Positions 1-5,169 of a stretch of DNA of 5,169 nt are shown in pieces (position 1 is the stretch's first letter; each line of letters opens with the position of its first letter). A program made the translations under genes and the position numbers. The stretch is taken from contig JANTFY010000181.1 of assembly GCA_024763185.1 (NCBI GenBank), forward strand, positions 1-5,169, written 5' to 3'. Origin of the DNA: Gammaproteobacteria bacterium. GTDB lineage: Bacteria; Pseudomonadota; Gammaproteobacteria; GCA-001735895. The notes beneath the pieces are model-generated. The model saw only the letters and a program-made list of their open reading frames with translations, had not been told where the DNA came from and searched no databases.

Positions 1-321
1 GATGCGCCGGGCTGGGTGATACAGGCCTCGGTGGCGGCCCTGGCTACCTTTTTCACCCTGGTCATGTCCAACGTGGGAGCGACCGTGTTGCTGGTACCGC
101 TGGCCGTCAACATTGCGCTTGGAGTCGGGGCCAACCCTGCGGTCTATGCATTGACCGTGGCCATCGCGACCTCCAATTCCTTCCTGATACCCACACACCA
201 GGTCAATGCTCTGATTATGGGGCCGGCCGGTTACCGTGTGCCCGATTTCCTGAAAGCGGGCGGTGTTATGACCATACTGTTCCTGGTGGTTATGATCATC
301 ATGATGAACCTGGTGTTCTAA
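1..321 (+). CDS. SLC13/DASS-family permease, C-terminal fragment (5' end outside window)
   Basis: This is the last 106 codons of an integral membrane permease; the frame is open from base 1 and ends at TAA 319-321. What is visible resembles the second transport half of SLC13/DASS anion permeases. A membrane segment leads into a Ser-Asn motif at fragment residues 23-24 (MSNVGAT), where the family usually has SNT in its substrate/Na+ hairpin. It is followed by a long hydrophobic stretch (29-63), a conserved-looking loop with TSNSFLIPTHQVNALIMG (57-74) and GPAGYR (74-79), and a final membrane helix (83-106) that ends the protein. Family members carry dicarboxylates, sulfate or other anions, often with Na+. 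The substrate here cannot be assigned, and TrkA-C domains, if present, would lie upstream. The GTG at 16 is internal and not the start. The gene is separated by 235 bases from the next one, so it is probably a different transcription unit. Membrane permease is secure; SLC13 rather than a relative such as ArsB/NhaD is likely. Confidence 0.8.
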   Translation, partial: DAPGWVIQASVAALATFFTLVMSNVGATVLLVPLAVNIALGVGANPAVYALTVAIATSNSFLIPTHQVNALIMGPAGYRVPDFLKAGGVMTILFLVVMIIMMNLVF

Positions 322-347
322 AAAAGCAGTCACGACATTTTTTGTTT
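320..347 (+). terminator. Possible weak intrinsic terminator after the SLC13 permease gene
   Basis: Directly after the stop codon, a run of six A (320-325) is matched by a run of six T (338-343), with a small GTC/GAC stem (329-331 with 334-336) inside. The T run continues as TGTTT. An RNA hairpin of this shape followed by U residues could end transcription. However, the GC core is only three pairs and the arms are asymmetric, so this is a weak candidate. Confidence 0.3.
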
Positions 348-556
348 GACCCGGTCGGTTTGACCTCGGCTCGTCCGCATGAGTTCCTTAGGCTAATTAA
401 TAGGGTGCATCTCGACTGTAACTTGTAAATCCCTCATTTTCCTGAGATTATTCAATCACATAAGGTGGGTTTCATAAGGCAATCTGTGTCGGTCACTTCG
501 ATCCGTTTTGCTTTTGATAACGCACTGATAACAATAATCAACACGGTCATCGATGA
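322..556. other. Intergenic region upstream of the exported-protein/SulP operon
   Basis: This 235-base gap holds no credible gene. It is more AT-rich than the flanking coding DNA, especially from about 385 to 545, as expected for a promoter region. It contains three pairs of short direct repeats. GTTTGACC occurs at 344-351 and 358-365 (14 bases apart), CATAAGG at 459-465 and 473-479 (14 apart), and TGATAAC at 515-521 and 526-532 (11 apart). There is also a perfect GACC-C-GGTC palindrome at 348-356. Repeats this short are expected a few times by chance in 235 bases, so they are possible operator sites only. No riboswitch or small RNA is recognisable by eye. Confidence 0.5.
423..451 (+). promoter_or_regulatory. 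Candidate sigma-70 promoter for the exported-protein/SulP operon
   Basis: TTGTAA (423-428) and GATTAT (446-451) are separated by exactly 17 bases and each matches the sigma-70 consensus hexamers at four of six positions. A start site near 458 would give a leader of about 100 bases before the ATG at 557. A second, poorer possibility lies closer to the gene: AATAAT at 533-538 with only a weak, 19-base-spaced TTGCTT upstream. No transcription data are available, so either assignment is tentative. Confidence 0.3.
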
Positions 557-1459
557 ATGTATCGCCACGTGAAAGTCTTTAGCCACTTACTTTTTGTATT
601 CTGCATGTTATTAAGCCTTGGCATTATGACGGGTGGGATGGTGTTCGCCGACAACAAGGCAGTATCCAGGCAAGCCCATCAAGCCAGTGCGGCCGAGAAA
701 TCCCTCAATGCTGCACGCGATCAGTTGCAGCTGGCCTTTTCCAGTTTTCGAGACAAACAGTTTGAGCAGACACAGAAGTACCTGCTGCAAGCCAGGGAGT
801 TGCTTGATGATTCGGCCTTAAACAGCGCTTCCCAGACAGTGCAGTCTGAGGCTAGAAACCTCGTCGATGAAATTGAGGCCTTTGAACAAAAATTGGCTCA
901 GGGCGCCGATCAGAAAGAAGGCAGTATTGCCCGCTTCTGGCGACGCGCCACCTCCTTTATTCGCCGCGAAGCCGAACAACTTGTACATCAATATGTCGCG
1001 TTGTCTCAGAATGAAAAAACCTTCAAGCACTTGCTTGATGCCAAGATGCATCTGTTCATTGCCGAACACGACTTGTTTGTCAGTCATGATGCCAGGGATG
1101 CTTATCTGGAGCTGGACAAGGTGCTGAAAGACCTTGCTCTGGCCCAGCAGCAGGCGGTAAAAGAGGTTCTGCCGGAGGTGGAAAAACTGAGCGCGCAGGT
1201 GACCGCGTTACGCGAGAAAATGAACCGCTCCAGCGAGTCCTGGCTGGATAACGAGGTCCTGATGCGCCTACAAAAGGCAACCGAGGAACTACTCAGTGCG
1301 GAACAGACCGCGCAACCGGACACCAGTATGCAGATTGGTTCGATACGGCGCCAGATAGATGATCTGCGTAAAGAAGTCGAAACCATCAACCTGCGCACTG
1401 ATTATGACAAGATCATGAAACGCATCAAAATGATTATCGAAAAACTCGAATCTGAATGA
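557..1459 (+). CDS. Exported helical/coiled-coil protein of unknown function, co-translated with SulP
   Basis: A 300-residue protein I do not recognise as a named family. Residues 1-31 look like a Sec signal peptide: a basic start (R3, H4, K6), a hydrophobic core about 11-30, and a V-F-A cleavage site before D32. The only Cys (16) is within this segment and lacks a lipobox, so it is not an obvious lipoprotein. The mature part should be periplasmic and is almost wholly helical, rich in Ala, Leu, Glu, Gln and Lys. Regions about 50-115 and 159-222 share a pattern, including LNAARDQLQLA against LLDAKMHLFIA and YLLQARELLDD against YLELDKVLKDL, suggesting an internal duplication. Residues 205-222 and 260-300 look like coiled coil. 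A basic amphipathic stretch lies near 126-137. The ATG at 557 is the first possible start because TGA at 554-556 precedes it in frame; its ribosome site is weak. The stop overlaps the SulP start by four bases, so a role linked to that transporter, as partner or envelope sensor, is inferred. Gene reality is strong; function is unknown. Confidence 0.85.
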   Translation: MYRHVKVFSHLLFVFCMLLSLGIMTGGMVFADNKAVSRQAHQASAAEKSLNAARDQLQLAFSSFRDKQFEQTQKYLLQARELLDDSALNSASQTVQSEARNLVDEIEAFEQKLAQGADQKEGSIARFWRRATSFIRREAEQLVHQYVALSQNEKTFKHLLDAKMHLFIAEHDLFVSHDARDAYLELDKVLKDLALAQQQAVKEVLPEVEKLSAQVTALREKMNRSSESWLDNEVLMRLQKATEELLSAEQTAQPDTSMQIGSIRRQIDDLRKEVETINLRTDYDKIMKRIKMIIEKLESE

Positions 1460-3279
1460 ACTATACACGCGTCTTTTCTACCTTTATCGCCAGTGTATTT
1501 AAGACGCTTTTCCCTTTTCGCCACTGGATGGGTGAATTACGAGACCCGGCTGTGTTAAAAGCCGATGCCATTGCCGGGGCCACGGTGGCATTGGTGTTGA
1601 TCCCGCAGTCCATGGCCTACGCACAACTGGCCGGTTTACCCGTTTATTACGGATTGTATGCCTCGTTTTTACCGGGCATGATTGCCGCCATTTTTGGCTC
1701 ATCGCGGCAACTGGCGACCGGTCCGGTTGCGGTAGTGTCGCTATTGACCGCCTCGGCTCTGGAACCTATAGCCGGGTCGGATCCCGAAGCTTACCTGGCT
1801 TATGCTATTATCCTGGCCTTGTTTGTCGGCGTGTTCCAGATATTACTGGGTCTTTTCAAGCTCGGGGTACTGGTCAATTTCCTGTCACATCCGGTGGTTA
1901 TCGGCTTTACCAATGCGGCTGCATTTATTATTGCCACCTCGCAAATCAGCAAATTATTCGGTGTTGCGGTAGATAAAGCCGACTATCACTATGAAACGGT
2001 GTGGCGTGTGATACAGGCTACGTTTGAATACACGCATGTGCCGACGCTGGCAATGGCGATACTGTCACTGGCGATTCTGATACTGATCAAGCGTTATTTA
2101 CCCAGGTGGCCGAATGTCTTGATTGCGGTTGCGGTAACCACGGTGATTTCCTGGTTGACCGGCTTCCGAGAGAATGGTGGTGCGGTTGTTGGGAGTATCC
2201 CGGTGGGTTTGCCGAGCATACAACTGCCCAGTGCGAATTGGTCCGAGGTTTCCGGGTTGATTGGTACCGCGGTGGCTATAGGGTTGATCGGCTTCATGGA
2301 GGCCATCTCGATTGCCAAGGCCATGGCGGCCCGTTCGCAACAGAAACTGGACCCGAACCAGGAACTGGTTGGGCAGGGGTTGAGTAACCTGACCTCCGGA
2401 TTGTTCCAGGGTTATCCTGTCTCTGGCTCCTTTTCGCGATCCGCGGTCAATATCAATGCCGGGGCGCAAACCGGTTTTTCATCCATCGTCACCGGCCTGG
2501 TTGTGGGTATTACCCTTTTGTGGTTGACGCCGTTGTTGTATCACCTGCCACAGGCGACCCTGGCCTCGGTCATCGTCATGGCAGTTGTAAACCTGATTCG
2601 TATCGAACCCTTTGTCTATGCATGGCGGGTACAAAGACATGATGGAGTGGTGGCGCTGGTGACTTTTATGTTGACCCTGATGCTCGCACCGCATCTGGAG
2701 AACGGAATTATTGTCGGGGTGCTGCTCTCGCTTGGCCTGTTCTTGCACCGAACCATGCGCCCGCGTATCGCGCTGTTATCAAGACACAGGGACACTACCC
2801 TGCGCGATGCACGTATTCATAACCTGAATACCTGCCCGCACATCTCCGTGTTGCGCTTTGACATGTCGTTGTACTTTGCCAACACCGGTTATTTTGAGGA
2901 TACCATCCTGGAACTGGTCGCCTCGCAGCCGGAGATACGTTACATCATTATCGATGCCGAATCGGTCAATCATATCGATGCAACCGGCGAAGAAATGTTA
3001 CACAGCCTGGCGCATGCACTGGATGAGGCGGGTGTTGAGTTCTTGTTTGCACGTGCCAAGTTGCAGGTACTGGCGGTGCTGATACGAACGGGTTTCGTGG
3101 AGGAACTGGGCGATGATCATTTCTTCCGCACCCGCACCGACGCGCTTAAGTATGCCTGGGACCGCACCTATTGTGACCGGGAAGGCTGTTCTGAAAATTG
3201 TTACCTTTCAAAAAAACATATGTTTGAGGATGGCGAGGGGCCATGGCAAAAGGATGACCCGGCTGCAATTAGCAAGTAA
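1456..3279 (+). CDS. SulP (SLC26) family inorganic anion transporter with C-terminal STAS domain
   Basis: A 607-residue inner-membrane anion transporter of usual SulP length. The membrane domain spans about 31-435. It carries the family's N-terminal signature (DAIAGATVALVLIPQSMAYA, 37-56), the GLYASFLPG segment (66-74) and GSSRQLATGP (81-90), GFMEAISIAKAMA (279-291) with the membrane Glu282, and the GYPVSGSFSRSAVN block (319-332). A cytoplasmic STAS domain follows at about 462-565, with IDAT-G at 507-511 at the loop where anti-sigma antagonists carry the phosphorylated residue. The tail (566-607) has a cysteine cluster, C573, C578 and C582. Family members carry sulfate, bicarbonate, or other anions with H+ or Na+ coupling; sulfate and bicarbonate are the leading guesses and cannot be separated here. 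The ATG overlaps the preceding stop as ATGA with no clear Shine-Dalgarno sequence, so translation is probably coupled to the exported protein upstream. It converges on the Mrp-like antiporter gene, 29 bases away. Family assignment is very secure; substrate is not. Confidence 0.95.
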   Translation: MNYTRVFSTFIASVFKTLFPFRHWMGELRDPAVLKADAIAGATVALVLIPQSMAYAQLAGLPVYYGLYASFLPGMIAAIFGSSRQLATGPVAVVSLLTASALEPIAGSDPEAYLAYAIILALFVGVFQILLGLFKLGVLVNFLSHPVVIGFTNAAAFIIATSQISKLFGVAVDKADYHYETVWRVIQATFEYTHVPTLAMAILSLAILILIKRYLPRWPNVLIAVAVTTVISWLTGFRENGGAVVGSIPVGLPSIQLPSANWSEVSGLIGTAVAIGLIGFMEAISIAKAMAARSQQKLDPNQELVGQGLSNLTSGLFQGYPVSGSFSRSAVNINAGAQTGFSSIVTGLVVGITLLWLTPLLYHLPQATLASVIVMAVVNLIRIEPFVYAWRVQRHDGVVALVTFMLTLMLAPHLENGIIVGVLLSLGLFLHRTMRPRIALLSRHRDTTLRDARIHNLNTCPHISVLRFDMSLYFANTGYFEDTILELVASQPEIRYIIIDAESVNHIDATGEEMLHSLAHALDEAGVEFLFARAKLQVLAVLIRTGFVEELGDDHFFRTRTDALKYAWDRTYCDREGCSENCYLSKKHMFEDGEGPWQKDDPAAISK

Positions 3280-3280
3280 G

Positions 3281-3299
3281 ACTCTTTTTGTTCAAGAGT
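3281..3299. terminator. Small inverted repeat between convergent genes, possible bidirectional terminator
   Basis: ACTCTT (3281-3286) and AAGAGT (3294-3299) form a perfect six-base stem with a seven-base loop, in the 29-base gap between the ends of the SulP and antiporter genes. The location is right for a shared terminator. However, the stem has only two G-C pairs and no T run follows it on either strand, so efficient intrinsic termination is doubtful. Confidence 0.3.
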
Positions 3300-3308
3300 G
3301 AAGGGCTT

Positions 3309-5009
3309 CTATAGATAATGCACCAGAATATAGGTCGATAACAAAACCGCAATCCACAGCGCCGTGGTACCGATGGGCCAGGCACTGGCAAACAGACCGC
3401 GCTTTTTATCCATGCCCCATTGACCGAATAAATACCGTAATCTGCCGATAAAAACAGAGAAGTTGAATTGCCAGCGCCTGTAGACAACATCGCGCAACTC
3501 GGTACCTGCTTCAACGGCCAGTTTACCGGCACGATACAGGAACACGCGCCAGAACCAGTCAAAATCGAGAGTGATGGTCAGGGTGCGTTTCATCATTGGT
3601 AATAGCAGGAAGAACGCGAGGCCGGAGAACAGTAGCAACTGAATGTAAAACAGGACTTTACCGGCTTTGTATGGCTCAAAATTCACGTCATAGGGCAGGT
3701 AGCCGTAGAAGCTTTCCGGATAAACCCCCATGAAGATGCACAAGGCGGAAAAAATAATCATCGCTGCCGACATATTCCAGGGCGCGTCCTTAGGGCGCAT
3801 ACCTGAATCCTTCTGAAAGAATACGAACCATGGGAATTTGATGCCGGCGTGCAGAAACACACCTGCGGAGGCTGCGGTCAGCAATAAGTACACGATCATC
3901 ATGCCTTCATCGGTAGCCGCGGTCGAGATCATCGTTTTGGTGGTAAAGCCGGAAGTCAGCGGGAAACTTGAGATCGAGAGGGCGCCGATAATGCCACACA
4001 CTGTCGTGATCGGCATGGTACGGAACAGACCGCCGAGATCGGTGCATTTGCTTTTGCCGGTACGGTAAAGCACGACGCCCGCGCTCATAAACAGCAGGGC
4101 CTTGTAGATAATATGTGCGAAGGCGTGCGCGGCAGCCCCGTTCAGTGCCATTTGCGTACCAATGCCTACGGCGCAGACCATGAATCCGACCTGGTTGACA
4201 ATCGAATAGGCAAGAATGCGTCGAGCATCATTCTCCAGCAGCGCATAGATAATGCCATACATGATCATGTACAGGCCGACCCCGATCAATATCGGTTCGC
4301 CGGGGAACAGCAGTATCAGCGCAAGTACGGCGGTTTTGGTCGTATAGGCGGACAGGAACACCGCACCGGTCGGGCTTGCTTCCGGGTAGGCATCCGCCAG
4401 CCAGGCGGAGACCGGTGGTGCCGCAGCATTGATCAAGATGCCGATCAGGATCAGCCAGGTATCAACATTGCTAGCCAACATCGGCTGAATATCGATCGAA
4501 CCGGTATGAATGACCACACCCTCGATGCCGACCTTTAGAAGGATTCCGCCCAATAGATGCATGATCGCGTAACGAATACCTGCCGCACGTGCTGCAGGCG
4601 TTCCGCCTGACCAGACAACAACCGTAGAGAACAGCGCCATGAATTCCCAGAACAGGAACAGTGTAATCAGGTCGCCGGCAAAACAGACACCGATTGCACC
4701 GGCAGCATAGGCAAAACCGGCAGCGAGTTCATACCATTTGGCCTGCCTGAAAGCGTATAACCCGCCGACAAAGGTCATCAGGGCAAAGATAGTGGCAAAC
4801 CATCGACGCAGATCGCTGCCTTCAACCGGTACAATCACATAATCCAGAAATGGCACGGTAGTGACCACGCCATCAGGCACCTGCCAGACTGCCCAGAGGG
4901 TGAGCAGCGGAGCGGCCAGAACCACAGTATGACGCAATACACCACCAGTCAGCCCGATCAGAAATGCTGCGGCGATCAGGATCAGTGCTGGAGGCAGAAA
5001 CTCAGTCAT
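3309..5009 (-). CDS. Mrp-type Na+/H+ antiporter subunit D-like protein (NuoM/NuoL superfamily, long form)
   Basis: A 566-residue polytopic membrane protein of the proton-translocating antiporter superfamily shared by MrpA/D and complex I NuoL/M/N. The core channel domain spans about 95-390. It shows the usual charged residues: Glu122 in LFWEFMALFS, Lys225 in SAYTTKTAVLA, His295/His299/Lys303 in HAFAHIIYKALLF, and Lys358 in SGFTTKTM. The WLADAYPEASPTG loop (203-215) is typical, but the His that often precedes its Trp is Ser201. It is longer than ordinary MrpD (about 500 residues). After a helix at 452-474 comes a charged aromatic stretch (475-540) and a last helix at 546-562. The start at 5009 is preferred over an in-frame ATG at 5039: it has AGAGGA five bases upstream (5015-5020) and overlaps the preceding stop by eight bases (ATGACTGA). 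The other start would add ten residues and overlap by 38. It probably acts in a multi-subunit cation/H+ antiporter encoded further right. A subunit of another complex I-like membrane complex remains possible. Confidence 0.88.
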   Translation of the reverse strand: MTEFLPPALILIAAAFLIGLTGGVLRHTVVLAAPLLTLWAVWQVPDGVVTTVPFLDYVIVPVEGSDLRRWFATIFALMTFVGGLYAFRQAKWYELAAGFAYAAGAIGVCFAGDLITLFLFWEFMALFSTVVVWSGGTPAARAAGIRYAIMHLLGGILLKVGIEGVVIHTGSIDIQPMLASNVDTWLILIGILINAAAPPVSAWLADAYPEASPTGAVFLSAYTTKTAVLALILLFPGEPILIGVGLYMIMYGIIYALLENDARRILAYSIVNQVGFMVCAVGIGTQMALNGAAAHAFAHIIYKALLFMSAGVVLYRTGKSKCTDLGGLFRTMPITTVCGIIGALSISSFPLTSGFTTKTMISTAATDEGMMIVYLLLTAASAGVFLHAGIKFPWFVFFQKDSGMRPKDAPWNMSAAMIIFSALCIFMGVYPESFYGYLPYDVNFEPYKAGKVLFYIQLLLFSGLAFFLLLPMMKRTLTITLDFDWFWRVFLYRAGKLAVEAGTELRDVVYRRWQFNFSVFIGRLRYLFGQWGMDKKRGLFASAWPIGTTALWIAVLLSTYILVHYL

Positions 5010-5169
5010 CGTTTTCCTCTGCTCGGTAATAGTTTTCATCGCGTTTCAGGAAAAATCCCAAACCCTTGGCAATAACAACCATCAGCACACAGGACAAAAA
5101 TCCAAACGCGGCGCCGAAACCAATCCAGTCATCGACACCGAAGTAGCCTTTCACCTTGATGAATAGCTC
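5002..5169 (-). CDS. Small membrane protein of the Mrp-like operon, C-terminal fragment (5' end outside window)
   Basis: The frame is open from the right edge and ends in TGA at 5002-5004, giving 55 residues. Visible are a short soluble stretch with VDDWIGFGAAFGF (12-24), one membrane helix about 16-41, and an acidic, Tyr-containing tail (LKRDENYYRAEENDD, 41-55). The stop overlaps the start of the antiporter subunit gene by eight bases, and the ribosome site of that gene lies inside this frame, so the two are co-translated. The DDW-GF start, single helix and (K)R-x-E-x-YY ending recall small uncharacterised proteins next to Mrp-like D subunits in Proteobacteria. That resemblance is from memory and unverified. 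It is too short for orthodox MrpB or MrpC to be excluded from this end alone, but neither is recognisable. A structural or assembly role in the antiporter complex is inferred from position only. Confidence 0.7.
   Translation of the reverse strand, partial: ELFIKVKGYFGVDDWIGFGAAFGFLSCVLMVVIAKGLGFFLKRDENYYRAEENDD
5015..5020 (-). promoter_or_regulatory. Ribosome binding site that decides the antiporter subunit start
   Basis: On the minus strand AGAGGA lies five bases before the ATG at 5009-5007, inside the coding sequence of the upstream small membrane protein. The alternative ATG at 5039-5037 has no comparable purine-rich site at a proper distance. Together with the ATGACTGA overlap, this supports the shorter 566-residue product and translational coupling. 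Confidence 0.6.

Noticed and set aside
433..446. CTCA/TGAG small inverted repeat in the intergenic region
   Set aside because: The four-base stem is too short to act as a terminator or a credible operator, and it overlaps the candidate promoter spacer.
553..582. Nine-codon frame starting at ATG 553, overlapping the exported-protein start
   Set aside because: No clear ribosome site and no attenuator-like run of one amino acid; chance is the simplest explanation.
2098..2469. 123-codon open frame on the minus strand
   Set aside because: It is antisense to the best-conserved part of SulP (the GSFSRSAVN region), and its product is an unstructured-looking Arg/Gly/Gln-rich sequence, as expected for a shadow frame.
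4113..4538. 141-codon open frame on the plus strand
   Set aside because: It lies wholly inside the antiporter gene on the opposite strand, its translation has no recognisable domain, and the minus-strand frame has clear conserved motifs.
3309..5009. DabB-type (NuoL-like) partner of a DabA inorganic-carbon pump
   Set aside because: No DabA-like gene is visible and the sequence motifs fit the Mrp D-type branch; the neighbours on the same strand also suggest a multi-subunit Mrp-like operon.
5010..5039. Ten-residue longer N-terminus of the antiporter subunit (ATG at 5039)
   Set aside because: No suitable ribosome site, a 38-base overlap with the upstream gene, and a polar, charged extension before the first membrane helix; the ATG at 5009 has a good site.

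Overview
The window reads as part of a chromosome from a Gram-negative, probably gammaproteobacterial, organism. The evidence is a mid-range G+C content, a Sec-type signal peptide on an exported protein, and permease and antiporter families common in marine, haloalkaliphilic or sulfur-oxidising Proteobacteria. The taxonomic call is inference; there is no rRNA or other marker gene. I see no tRNA, rRNA, CRISPR array, insertion sequence or phage gene. Everything recognisable concerns movement of anions and cations across the membrane.

Layout. Bases 1-321 (+) are the 3' end of an SLC13/DASS-type permease that begins outside the window. A 235-base AT-richer gap (322-556) probably carries a weak terminator and the promoter of the next unit. 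Bases 557-3279 (+) form a tight two-gene operon: a 300-residue exported helical/coiled-coil protein of unknown function, then a 607-residue SulP (SLC26) anion transporter with a C-terminal STAS domain. The two genes overlap by four bases (ATGA). After a 29-base gap the strand switches. Bases 3309-5009 (-) encode a long MrpD/NuoM-like proton-translocating antiporter subunit. It overlaps by eight bases the end of a small membrane-protein gene (5002-5169, -) that runs off the right edge. These last two are the 3' end of a larger Mrp-like (multi-subunit cation/H+ antiporter) operon.

How they may work together. SulP proteins move sulfate, bicarbonate or related anions, in some cases coupled to Na+ or H+. 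Mrp-type complexes set the Na+/H+ balance that such uptake can depend on. The convergent pairing is compatible with an anion uptake plus ion-homeostasis island, but substrate and coupling cannot be read from the sequence. The least described element is the exported protein co-translated with SulP. It contains what looks like an internally duplicated helical unit and is a candidate periplasmic partner of the transporter.
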